Shown here piece after piece: positions 1 through 14,159 of a stretch of DNA of 64,000 nucleotides. The stretch is taken from contig CM035360.1 of NCBI GenBank assembly GCA_020137815.1, positions 3,664,578-3,728,577 of the forward strand. The letters are read 5' to 3'. Every line of letters begins with the position of its first letter. Within the stretch, counting starts at the first letter, position 1. The notes under the pieces are model-generated. The model made no database searches. It saw nothing but the letters and a program-made list of their open reading frames with translations, and had not been told where the DNA came from. Source of the DNA: Hormiphora californensis (lineage: Eukaryota > Ctenophora > Tentaculata > Cydippida > Pleurobrachiidae). A program made the translations under genes and the position numbers.

Positions 1-359
1 AACTGGTATGTTTCGAACCCTTTTTAAATTGTACGTTATAACAGGGGTCCTAGGGTTGCCTCGTTCGACTCTCTCTCCTCGGAAGGTTAGAACATAGCAA
101 GGTCAGGGGATGTTGATTTTAAGTTCCTGAGCATTCACAATCTGGCCAGGCACCATTTGACACAGGAAGGGTTTGCTTACCCCTCCCTTGCCAGCGCGTG
201 AAGGTCGCCGCGTCCTCTTTAGAGGGGTTATTTCGTAACCAAAGGAAGGGTATGCTTAAATGATAATGGACTATCATGGTAAAGAGGAGAGCTTAAACGA
301 TTTCTGCACTGCTAAGTGCTACATACTACCAGTGTCTTCAAGATATATTATTTTCGCAG

Positions 360-3300
360 GTACTACGTTACGGATAAGGGTATGAAGCCCCTGACAAACA
401 CCGACCCTACCAAGGGCTCATACCACCTGGAAACCGTCACAAACGGGACAGAAAATGCTCTTTTGCTGCATCTGAGTGACATTGGATACTTGGGTGTTGA
501 GGCCATGTGTTCGGTGGACTTTAAAAAGGAGGAGATGGTCTACAAGCATGAAAATATGGTTTCACTTATCCGACGAGGTACAGAATATAATTTATTTCAA
601 TTCAAATTTGATTTTATCGTCCTGTCACAATCATGTTCATTGTATACTTTTAAAGTTTGCTATTATAATCATGCCCTAATGGCAGGGGAAATTGATTTTG
701 TCCGTTAAATCGGGTCCAACTAATACGCACCTCTGTATCACAGGATTCTCTGCGGAACTACCATCGGTTGTGGTGCATGGAGTTAATCAGGACGCCCTCC
801 ACCTGACGTGCATGTGGGGTTCTTCCGATAGACCAACTTCAGTAACATGGTTGAAAGGTAGGGACATGCTAAAACAGTTGTAAATATTAGTCTCGGTTGA
901 GCTTCTCTCAACTTTACACAAAGGAAAAACTACCGTTTAGTATAGCAGTACTCTCAACTTTAGAGTAATTATTATGTTTAGCACATTGAAAATTAATATT
1001 TTATCGATGTGTCTCCTTTTCAGACGGTAAAGTTCAGGCATTCCCCTTCCCCGTAACGGTCGAGAAGGGCTACGAATGGAAATCTAAGATGGAAATCCTA
1101 TCTGTAACAACGAAAACCGATGAAACATGGACCTGTCTATTCGAGGATGAGGCAGGCAACAAGGAAGCATCTGTAGCACAGATCTACGGAGCTGAAATGT
1201 CTCTAGATAACAAGGGAGATGTATTCTACCCCACCCACGAGTCTGCCAAGGTTATCTGTACCTTTGACTCTGTTGCCAATCTGAGTGAGATCACGTGGCA
1301 GAAGGATGGCGAGGAGGTGGATGATGGAGAGGAGCAGCACGTGTACAAACATGGCAACACCATTAGTCTCACATCACTTGACATTGATCTTGATCTGGAT
1401 GGAAAGTACACTTGTGAAGCAACTGCTTTTGGAGTTACCTTCTCTAAATCTGTCTACTTTGCCCATACAAGTGTGCAGATTGCGGGTGAACCAGCAGTAG
1501 ATGTGAAGAGTCCTGATACAGTTACACTAACATGTGCCGCTCTGAGCAGGGCTGAAGTGGAGAAGATCAGTTGGTTGGTGAACGGGGATCCCGTGGCGAA
1601 TTACAACAAGGAGACAGAGTCAGAGTGGAAGGACTATAAGAAGGAGTCCATTCTGGAGGTTAACGCCGTCCGGGATGCCTTCTTCAAGAGTACCACTCAG
1701 CTGAACTATGTGTGTGTGGTGTACACAAAACATGGAAAGGAGACATCCCGGTTCACTGATTTCGTGGAGCTGACTCTCCGAACACCCGTGATAATGGAGC
1801 CCATAGCCATTGCCCTGGAGACGGAATGGACTCTGACGTGCAAGGTCATCAGTCACGATAACCCCCTTCACGTCCAGTGGGTCCACAACAACAAAACCAT
1901 CCACACCTACTCGCCCCAGGACCAGAAATCGGGAGAGGTTACGCCAGTTGATCCTGATGCTCCTCAACCAGGCGACGATGATTATGTCGTCAAACCTGGA
2001 ACATTTAGCTACGAGAAGAACTATGACACCTACACGATGCAGGTGGCGGACAGTAGTTACGTGGATGGAGGTGACTACACGTGTAAACTGGTGTACGAAG
2101 ATGGATCCACCTCTGCTGCAACAACTCCGATCAGTGTGAGAGGTGTCATGAGTGCTTTACCACACATCTACTACACACCCCTGGCAACCACGGCACTGAG
2201 TTGTGTGTTGTACAGCGACGAGAAGCCCACATCTGCTCAGTGGTACTACAGCAAGAATGGGAAGAGTGTTGCCAAGGTGGCGGGTGGAGAACTGACATCT
2301 GAGAATGATATCCACAAGTTTAATCTGGCTGTAACGGATCCTGATGAGGGTGATGTTGGTATCTATCAGTGCGAGTTTGAATTTGAGGATGAGGAGAACC
2401 CGCAATACGAGATTGTCCTCCAGTTCGCGGAGTTGAAACTCATCTCACCGACATCGCTAACCATCCAAACTGGCCAGAGCATGACCCTGACTGCTTCGAT
2501 CTTCTCGACCAACTGGCAGAAGTACGTGATCAACTGGTATCGTGATGGCACCGCCGTAGAACTGAGTGATGGATTTAAAACCGGATTTAAAAAGAGTAAC
2601 GATGGAAGTTACAATGTGTTCCTGACCAAACAGGACATGACTCCGGAAGAGGCAGGTGGTTACAACATGGTATTTACTGCAGAGGGTTACGCTGTAACAC
2701 TCACATCCGATGCTGTGAATGTTGCTGTCATTGGATCTGCCAGCGAGACAACTTACATCACGAGCAGTGGAGGTCCACAGGTAATGAATTGTACCTACCA
2801 GGGCGCTGTTCAACCAGGCAGTGTAAAGTGGTTGTATAATGATGCTGCGCTAGATACAGACAAGTGGAAGGTTGATGAAGGAGTCTTCAAGGATGCTGAA
2901 CAGACGTCTGTTATTAGTGCAAGTGATACTGGAGCTGGTGATACTGGAAAGTATGTGTGTATCTTCACAGTTAATGACATCTTAATTTCATCTCTAACAG
3001 AGCTAACAGTAAGGACAGTAGCACAGTCAGCCAGTGGAGACACTCTCATAACGGATAGTGTCTGGACGGCTGACTTCACCCTGGGATCAGTTGAGAAACC
3101 AAAGGCGTTCTATATCATTCGAGAGGAGGAGAGAATACAAACTGGCGAATACGTGAGTGTCAAAGCGGGAGAATTTGCAGACAATCAGATAGTTTATACC
3201 CTTAAAATGACATACGACGATGTCTTTGTTGGCGGAGGAATCGACGGTACCTACACATGTGAGGTTGCTTTTGAGGACGGTACCACCCTCCAGTTTACCC

Positions 3301-6300
3301 CCATCACCATCACTGCTCGAATCATCATTTCCAAGGATACCAGCAGCGAAACGGAGAAGATACTGATCATGGCTGAGGAACAGCAGGCCATCTATCGGGG
3401 GTGTAGTTACTACGGTAAATCAACACCGAACAGTGTGGTGTGGATGATAGGTGATGAGGAGATCAAAACGGGTGAAAACACCAAGATCTCCCAAGCTTCT
3501 GACTCCATTGATGGTTTGTATGAGACTGCAGTTGTTGTCAAGACAACCATGAAAACCGTTGCTGCGTGGAACTACGCCGGAGATGTGAAGTGTCGATTTG
3601 TCTTTGGAAACGGGGATACTGTTGAGATGAACCTTCAGAAGGTTTATGTGGTGGTACATGTAGGCGACAGTGGATGTACTTCCCTAGCATCATCTATAGA
3701 TCTCTCCTGTGGTTTCAAATCTAAAGCCACCATGACAGGGGTCCAATGGACAAAGGATGGAGCCGTGGTAACTGAAGGTGTTGTTACATCGGAATACTCG
3801 AACAGTACCATAACCTCCGTACTCAATAAAGACTCCGTAACTGATGATGATAGTGGTGATTACAAGTGCCAGCCGGTTATTGAGGGAGGCTTCGATGCAG
3901 TTGCTATCAAGTTAGAAAAACTCGAGCCCCTGATCATCAAAACGGTTGACGATGCTCCGTACTACTTTGGACAGCGAGTCACAGTAATGTGTATGGCTGA
4001 TGATAAGAATGCATACGGAGACATTGTTATCAGGAAGGATGGAGAGGATCAAAAGACAAAGGCAAAGAAGGCGTTCAGTTACCTGGATTTCCAAATGAGG
4101 ACTTCAAATGGTGGCAACTTCACGTGTCTTGGAACCACTGTGACGTGTGGTGAGAAGAAGCGAGTGAGTGCTGTAACAGCTGACGGTGCTGATATGATTC
4201 CCATAATCGGTACCTCCCCCTCACCCATCACCCAGCCACAAAGTGTCGTCATCACATCTGGTGACAGTATTCTGATGTCGTGTGTGTTCCCATACTACGG
4301 TGGAGGAGCTCCCGCGTGGATCAACTGGCAGAGGGAGGGAAGTAATAACCTAGTCGACAAGATCACCAAGACTGACGAGAAAGCTGGAACAACCACAGCG
4401 GTGTTTTACAAGAAGAAATCTGATGAGGATGACGCCAAGTCGTGGAAGTGTGTCGCCAAATACACAGACCAGCTAGTTTCCAGTGACTGGGCGGATGTGA
4501 TTGTCATGGGTTACACGACAAACCCGGAATCAGTTACCGGAATCGCTGGTTCCACCGCTACCATGACCTGCAAGTTCACCTCAAGCGAGGAGACAACACT
4601 CATCATTGAAACTGACGGTGGAGACATCTCCAACGCGGCCGTGACTATGACACACACGGACACGGGTGGTGTGATTGCATCCGAGGCCAAGGTTGTTTGG
4701 AGCAACCTGAAGGAGGCTAATGAAGGAGTGTATTGGTGTCGTGTTGGGAGCGACGGGGCCAAGTCAAAGAAGGCTAACGTGATCCAGGTTCTCAGTATTA
4801 CTGAACCGGTTGAGGATGCCGCTGTTATCGTAGGAGGCACCGCCATCATGTCCCTGCATACTGGCACCTTCAAACGGCAGGATTACACATTCACATGGCA
4901 GTACAAGGGAGGAGATGGAGGATGGGTTAATGCCACCAAGGGTGATAACCTCTCCATGGGAGAGATTACTGGAGGTGACTGGAAGACATTCGTCAACCTG
5001 AAGGACATCCAACCGGATGACCCTCAGACATGGCGAGTTGTGGTGAGTTTCCAACAAGAGATCTACCAGGAGGTCATCCAGTTTGGAGGGGAACTAATTT
5101 CCGGTGAAGGCACCATCAAGATCTACGGAGCGACCACCAGCAGTCTGACACCTGAAGCTGATCCTTCCTTCGAGGGTACCACTTTCACCCTTGTCTGCAG
5201 TGTTACCACCCCTGTTGATATTGGTTACATTGCAGTCAAGATCCAGGGATACCGATTCGATACCAGTACCTGGAAGGATTACACGAAATACGAGTTCGCA
5301 GATGAGGTTGCCACCACCACGGTGGAAGCTCCCTACAGTACCATTCTGAGTGAACAGCAGGTGACCTGTGAAGCCCGGTACCAGAAATCTACCATCATCA
5401 GATGGAGTGAAACCTTCCCCACTGTCTACAGGAAGTGTAGTGAGATTGATATTGGACTGGAGGCAGATCACGGTAACTTGACATACACTGACGTGGTGGA
5501 TGAGAGTGGGAAGGTGACGGGAGAGACCGTCACTCTACAATGTAACACCACTGGAAGCTACTACCCATATGACGACGCTAGGATGGAATCGACATGTGAC
5601 TACACTACGGGGAAGTGGAGTACGGTGACAAGCAGTAATAGTAAACCCATTACTACGTGTAACTACAGGCGACCCATTGATCCCCGGAAACTCAAAGTGG
5701 GTATTTGGTTCGCGTCAACATTCTGTAGTGATGCTGCCACCCAGTCCTATGTGGTGAACCTGCTGAATACTGTTGGTAGCACGTGTGGTTGGCTAGGAAC
5801 TGCTATGAACATCAGATGTTACCATGACGACCCACAGATGTGTACCTATGACAACAGTGCATCGTGTGAACTCGCTATGAACTCCAAGGGAACCAAACAG
5901 GGATCACTCATGGCGGGTATCTTTGAATACACCGGTGATGTAACTACTGACGAATACAAAGCCTACAAGTCAGATGTAGAGTCGGGAGGTACACGATATT
6001 GGTCTAGCGGTATTGCGGGTGATTTCTGGACATGTAAGGATCCTGGCAAGCGAAAGAAGAGAGCTTTAACCTTGGAGGAGATGCGAATCATGGAAAAGAT
6101 CAATTCTCTTGAACCCGAGATTTACGTTGAAACTATTTCACCCTCTGGAGAGGTAGAGAGGAAATTTTTCAGCTCCGAATCAGCAACTCCTACCTACTCT
6201 AGTTATATAAGTGGTAGTCAGGAGGCAACGGAGCAAGAATGGACACCAGAACAGACGGAACAAGAGGGTAGCTGGACATCAGAAGAGCAGACAGCATCCC

Positions 6301-6488
6301 CATCATCATCCCCAGCTGATGCTGCATCACACGACACATCCTCCCCCGAGTTCATCAAGAACTGGAATATGCTTGAAGAGCATCATCCAGTGGTCGACAT
6401 CACCGAGATGATCATGGGAACTGTGCTGGTTGTTTGCTTCTGCACAAGTCTCGTACTGTTCTTTGTAGGAGCAAAGACGGTATCTTAA
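360..6488 (+). CDS. Giant multi-Ig, CCP-domain, single-pass membrane protein (5' end outside window)
   Basis: Likely a cell-surface adhesion or recognition protein. Exons 360-577, 744-857 and 1024-6488 have matching phases (1 and 1), AG acceptors and GT donors (gtacag, gtaggg). The last exon alone encodes about 1,820 residues. Counting from the Met at 1089, roughly 15 Ig-like repeats fill residues 1-1445, with the usual Cys...Trp...GxYxC pattern (for example GKYTC, GDYTC, GIYQC, GTYTC, GVYWC). A CCP/Sushi-like module follows (about 1448-1525), then a Cys-rich domain I do not recognise (about 1528-1650), a basic furin-like site GKRKKRA near 1653-1660, a Ser/Thr/Glu-rich stalk, and a membrane helix near 1774-1795 (MIMGTVLVVCFC...) with a very short tail. 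Some repeats have lost their cysteines: the sixth and fourteenth lack both, the eighth lacks the first. The first exon is the end of another Ig domain, so the gene starts upstream. Domain class is confident; function is inferred. Confidence 0.9.
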
Positions 6489-6976
6489 ACGTACAGAGGA
6501 AAAAGAGAAACAGGCGGATTACCCGAAGAAACCATCAGCGTACAATTTATTTGAGTAGAGTTTGTAGAATTTATTTTAGCTGAGTTTGTAGAATTTATTT
6601 TAGTAGAGTTTGTAAATTTGTTAAAAACCCGTGCCCATTTGAATTAAAAGCTGTTATGATCGGCTAGTATTTTGTAGATTGTTTACTTTGATAAAATTAT
6701 TTATGATTATAAACTTAAATGGTGTTTTGACTTTGATTAATCAAAGAAATTAAACATACTAGTAAACAAAAAGGCACGAGCAAGCTACTCAGTGAAAGCG
6801 ATTCACTGTAGAATGCCTCAAGAGATAACAATAACTTAATAAACAATAATCTTATTGTTTATTAATGATACGACTCAGTGAGACTTCTAGAACAATATAT
6901 TTGCTGTATCAAAGATATTCTAGAAAACTAACGATGCACTGTACTCAGTTTAACCGCACAAGTTAGGTTCGACAGT

Positions 6977-6977
<1 letters not shown>
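6489..6977 (+). promoter_or_regulatory. Probable 3' UTR with AATAAA inside a palindrome
   Basis: Downstream of the stop of the giant Ig gene. A short AT-rich tandem repeat of about 25 bp (unit GTAGAGTTTGTAGAATTTAT) occupies about 6554-6617. An AATAAA hexamer lies at 6838-6843, inside a perfect 30-bp inverted repeat at 6836-6865 (14-bp arms, 2-nt loop), so the signal is present on both strands. Weaker ATTAAA-type hexamers occur near 6645 and 6750. Confidence 0.4.

Positions 6978-7067
<90 letters not shown>
6978..7067. repeat. (GA)n microsatellite
   Basis: About 45 uninterrupted GA units. Open reading frames across it encode only Leu-Ser or Arg-Glu strings and are not genes. Confidence 0.97.
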
Positions 7068-7542
7068 AGAGCGTGGGAGACGGGTATCGTGAGGGGGATA
7101 GGATATATATGCAGCATGTTTAAGAGAGAGAAAACCCCATTTCAGTTTGAGATAGGTAGAGAGAAAACCCATTTAACTCAGCCTATTTCCCGGCATGACT
7201 AATGACTCTAAAGAAAAAATGACCCTCAGCAGTAGGAATGGGATCTCTCTCGTCGTCTCCCCAGGGAACCTACCTCAAGTAATTTTCCGGGAAAACTATC
7301 ATTTTCACTTAGATTAGTTTGGGTGATTTTCAAAAACTCCGTGTTAAATTCTCGCAAAGCAACTCAGTCAAGCTAATTTGTTTGTTCTAATAACCGGTTG
7401 TAGCCTGGATTTGTGTGGACACTTTTTGGACACGTCGCCCAAGCCCCAAAACCCCTACGCAGCTATGTCACGCCAATCCAATCTCAAGTGCTCTTCCAAC
7501 CAATGGCCAGGGTCAAACGTTTCAGATTGTGGTAAAGGCATT

Positions 7543-7634
7543 ACAAGTCAAAACACGGATATATAAATCCGTGTTTTGACTTGTATACAAGTCCGGGGCA
7601 TGGTAGGTCATTATAATGACCTCCCATGCCCCGG
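7543..7634. repeat. Two adjacent hairpin palindromes
   Basis: Inverted repeat 1 is 7543-7584 with 18-bp arms (ACAAGTCAAAACACGGAT and its complement). Inverted repeat 2 is 7593-7634 (arms starting CCGGGGCATGG) around the centre GGTCATTATAATGACC, nearly perfect. They are separated by 8 nt, and a smaller palindrome ACTTGTATACAAGT bridges them at 7579-7592. Possibly ends of a foldback or MITE element. Confidence 0.75.
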
Positions 7635-7649
7635 AGTCCGGACGTGTTT

Positions 7650-9480
<1,831 letters not shown>

Positions 9481-11510
9481 TATAGCTGAAAGAGGTGTTT
9501 ATATGTTTTCTAGAGCTTTTCTTCCTGCACGCATTGATGCATTTCTTGCTTTTCCACTTTGTTGTTTTCCTACCGATATGACGATGTTGTTGTTGTCAGA
9601 TTAGTCTGAGACTGTGTTGGCTATGAATTATAGGCTCAGTCGGGGTAACCCACTACTCATCACTAATATATCAATATGGGTCTAAGGGCTACAGACTTGC
9701 GGTCTTTGCAGTGAGCTGCCAGACCTTCTGCAAACTGGCTCAGTCACCTGCTGGGCCCAACTCACCTGTAGAGCTGCACCGCCGACACTGGTCCACTGGT
9801 TACTTTGTCCACGGGGGGCGGCTGAGATCAGTATAGCACAGGACGCGATAAACGGGGGGATCAGGTGAGGGATTGAACGAGAGAGAGAAAAAGGTGAGAG
9901 TATTAACCCCGGATAAGTGATATACAGAGATAGATAAAACGCATATAATAGATAAATCGAGACGATGGTAAGAGGCTGGAAGGCTAGGGATATGGAGATG
10001 CAAATCTTTATTCCGCCTCGACAAAATACCACCTATTCAATATGCCATCTTACAAATCTTTTGTCTCAAAAACTGCATCTCTATATATAATACTCTATAG
10101 ACTTGCTCCCAGTACTTCAGATAACTTTGAGCCCCACTTTCAATTGGTTTCAAATAAGCCTGGTTATTTTGTGGCGCCGTCACCTATCTCGATGAATTGT
10201 TTTGACGCGCTTTGTACAGGAGTTGCAGTTACTGTGTCACCAGCCTGGTTATATATATTGCTCCGATGCGCAATGGAGCAACCTAGTTATATCCTCTTTT
10301 TCCTCTCTGACTCTTTCTCTGACTCCCATATATAATATATTGATACTGATCCAAACTGAATTGGAGATGACAATATGACACTATAGGATGACAGGCGACC
10401 CCCTCATTGTTCCACATCAGTAGCCCGAGATATATATGACAACTGCTGCTGCTGAGCAATGGGCAATCAGCTGTGTAATATCCCCATAGCTTTTATAGAG
10501 GATTTGCCGCCTAAAGCTTACTGGCAGATTGCACGTGAGATATAGATAGAGATAGAGAGATAGGTAGAGAGATAGAAAGATAGATATGTCTCCAATTTTG
10601 AATGATGAAAAAGGAGATCGACATGCGTGGGAGGGGACACATATTTCGCATTTCCTCAGTTTACACTATGAGTTTGTTTTGGAGTTTAACAGTTTGAACT
10701 TAAACCAGGGCCCCGTAATTGAGTTAAAATATATATCGTCTACGTATTGTGTATTGAAAATGCTCATAAATGTATTGAAAATATTCATAAATAAAGGGAT
10801 GCAGATGTCCCTTATAAATATAAATGAGAGTAGTGTCGAGGGAGATTTAGAATGGAACTTTTGAAAAATAGAGCGAGGATAGAAGTTGCTGGAACTTTGG
10901 AGCTGCAAAAAATATTTGAGGGGGAGGGGCATATTTTAGTGAAACATTAATGGCATTAATTCCCGCATACTATCTACTGACTATACAACAAATTGAATCT
11001 TACCAGAAAAATGAAAACTAAAGCTAAAATTAACAAAGTTGCTTCGATTAAATATAACAGCTGAACAATCCATAGTAGGATACATAATTCGCATAATTCC
11101 ATAAATCGAAAGCAAGTTATTTCATATCTTAATACAAAGGTTAGAGAGAAAAATATCCAACGAGGGCCAGGGTCGGGATAACTAAACAAAAATCTAATTA
11201 ATAATAATGCACTGTAAAATTCCGGCATAGAAAATAATGAAGGGGCATAATATAAATGATATATAATGGGGGCGGGGGGATATAATATCGTCTCATCCTC
11301 CTCCTCCTCCCCTTCTATTGCATCTAGTGAGGCATATCAGCGCTCTGATCTGATTTGAAAATGAGTTTACTGTCATTGACCTGCAGCTCACCAGTCAGAT
11401 CAGGGGGACAATATCAATAAGATAATGAACTCAACGGGGGGCAATTCATTCTGCTCTACCTCATTCCCTGGAGAAAAAACAATAGACATTGGAAATTTAA
11501 AAAGAAAAGA
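9481..11510. other. Intergenic sequence without recognised gene
   Basis: No exon, RNA gene or conserved domain seen. A segment around 10150-10290 resembles 22205-22340 (shared core tgttttgacgcgctttgtac / tgttttgatgcgcttcgcac), so it is a dispersed repeat. Short ATAG-type tandem runs occur at 10535-10590. Confidence 0.6.
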
Positions 11511-11519
11511 ATTGGTGAA

Positions 11520-13804
11520 AGATGGGGGGATATTAAAAAATTTTTAAAATATGATAAGAATTTGGGATTGGGATGAAAATTTAGAACAACCCCCTTTGGG
11601 GCCCTTTGTTTGGGGGGGAAGGGGGCCTCCTTTTTCCCCCATGTTTTATGAGGATTTTCCGAAAAATTAGGATTTTTGCATGAGATTAAAAGATAGGGAA
11701 TAAAGGAAAAAAAAAAAAAAAATTTTCCCTTTTTGAAAAAAAAAAAAGGGAATTTGAAAAGGGGGGGGGAAATTTTCCTTTTTTTTTAAATTTTTGGGGG
11801 GGGGGGTTTTAAATTTGGGAAAAACCAGGGGGGGAATTTTAAAAAATATTTTATTTAAATTTTGGAAAAAGGGGAAAAAAAATAAAAAAGAAATTTAAAA
11901 TTTTTAAAAGCAAGGCCTTTTATAAATGATATGTGGGGGGGAGTTTAAAATGACTTTAAAAAAATTTGGGGAAACCCTAAATTTGGGCGAAAAAAATTTT
12001 TGGGGGGGGCCCTTTTTTGGGGCTAATGCAAAAAAAATTTTAAAACCTTTTGAATTTTTTTAAAAAAAAAACTAAATAAAAAACAAGTTTTTCGTTTAAA
12101 AAAAGGGGGGGGGGGGGTTAAATTAAAAAAAACATAAATAAAGAATTATTTATATTAATCTTGAGAAAAAAAAACCAACGGGGGCCTAAAATCAAAATCA
12201 ATTAAAAAATGCCCCGTAAAATTGAAAAAAAAAGAAATTTTTATAAAAAGGGGGGGCCCCCCCCCCCCTTTATTAAATATAAATAAGGGGGGTTTGTTTT
12301 TTTCCCCTTTTTAAATTTTGGAAAGGGGGGCCCTTTAAAAGTTTTAAAATTTAAAATTCTTGACCTAAATTGGAAAATACAAAAACAGATAATGAATAAA
12401 GAGAATAAAACTTTTTTAAAATTAAATTTGGGAAAAAAAAGGGGTTTGAAAAAAAAAAATTTGGGAAAATTTTTGGAAACCCGGGGTTTGAATATTGAGA
12501 ATTTCCATTTAAAAAAAAGGGAAGGGGGGATTTTTTTTTCTAACCCTCTTATTTTAAATGGGGTTTTGGGAAAGGGAAGAGAAAGAAAATCCAAAAGGGG
12601 GAAAATTAGCGACTTTTGGGAAACAGGTTTTTTTGGGAAAAAATTCCCAAAATTTAAAATTTTTTAAACAAAAGGCCCTTTCCTTAAATTTTTAAAACCC
12701 TTCAAGTTTAAATTTTAAAACTCCCACTTTAAAAATGATTTTTCCCCCAATGAAACAAACAATTTCTTTTTTTTTTATAAAAATTTTCTTTCAAAAAATA
12801 CCTAATATTTTTTTTTTTTTTTAAAGGGGGGGGGGGTTTTTGGGGGGGGGGGGGGGGGGGGTTTTCCCGGGGGGGTTTTTGTTTTTTTTTTTGGGGGGGG
12901 GGGGGTTCCCCCTTTTACCCTTTAAAAAATGGTTTTAAAAAATTTTAAAAAAATTTATTTTGAATATTTTTTCCCAAAAAATTTAACTTTCCTTTTTTTT
13001 CCCTTGGGTTTTTAAAACTACTTTTAAAAAAAAAAAAAGTTTCCCCCCTTTAAAAAATTTCCGAACCCCTTTTAAATGATATTCCCCCCAAAAGGTTAAA
13101 ATTTTTTTAAAAAATTGTTAAAAAATTTTTTAAAATTTTAAATTTTTTCCCACTAACAATTTTAAAAATTTTTTTTTTTTTTTGTAAATCATTTTAAAAA
13201 CCTTGGAAATAAAACATCAGGGATGACCCCCCCCAAAAAAACCCATTTTATCCCCTAATCATTTAACCCCCCCAAAAAAAATTTTTTTATACAAAAGGGG
13301 ATTAAAATTAGGGGTTGGGAGACTTGGGTTGGATAAAAATCCCCCAAACGGGAAATTGGTTTTTGTTTTACCCCCCGGGAATATGTGGGTTGGGGGGGGG
13401 GGGGGGGGGGAAACGCTGCTCATTGGACAAAATCAGCCCCTAAAATCCGGGGTGAAAAACCATCTCGTGAGCGGGGTATTTAAAATTTCCCCTTTTCCTG
13501 CACGGTTTCAATCGCAAATTTTTTTAATTTTTAACTTGATTTTAAACCAAAATACCCATAAAATAAATTTTGTTTTGAAACAAAATGAGACATTTATAAA
13601 GTTTTGATTTGGGAACCCTTTTAAAAAACCATTTAAAAGTTTGAAACTTAAAACTTTTTTCCCCCCAAGTTTAAATTTTTTTTAATCCTTCGGTAATTTT
13701 CCGTTTTTCCCCTAACACTTTTTTCTCCCTTACTCTTTGTCCATTTTTTTTTTTGGTTACCCCTTTTCTTTCTCCCCTTTTTCCCCTTTTCCTTTCCCCC
13801 CCCC

Positions 13805-13894
<90 letters not shown>

Positions 13895-14150
13895 GGGGGG
13901 GGGGGGGGGGCCCCCCCCCCCCCCAAAAAAAAAAAACCCCTTTTTCCTCTTTTCCTCTCTCCCCTCCCCCTCTCCCCTTTCTCTCCCCCCCTCTTCTTTT
14001 TTTTTTTTCCCTTCCTTTTTCTGCTTTTTTTTTGTCCCCCCCCCAATTTTAATGGTTTTAAAATTTAAACTGGTTATGGGTTGAAAGGGGGCCCCCCCGC
14101 CTTGCAAAAGTCTTTACATAGGCTAGGGGGCTGCAGGGGGAAAAATTAGA
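11520..14150. other. Homopolymer-expanded sequence, probable assembly/consensus artefact
   Basis: About 2.6 kb in which almost every base occurs in runs: poly-A of about 48, poly-G and poly-C of 14-24, with C and G blocks next to A and T blocks (worst at 12820-12910 and 13796-13935). A smaller similar patch lies at 14370-14480. Composition changes abruptly at both edges. Open frames here encode Lys/Phe/Gly/Pro strings and are not genes. The pattern suggests a region with failed coverage whose consensus came from low-quality reads. Confidence 0.8.
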
Positions 14151-14159
14151 AATTTTTTG

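Noticed and set aside
360-6488. Assigning the giant Ig gene to a named allorecognition or titin-like family
   Set aside because: Ig and CCP folds are too widespread; no diagnostic motif was seen and the N-terminus is missing.
13648-14107. Long open frames of Lys, Phe, Gly and Pro
   Set aside because: They are translations of homopolymer runs in the probable artefact region.
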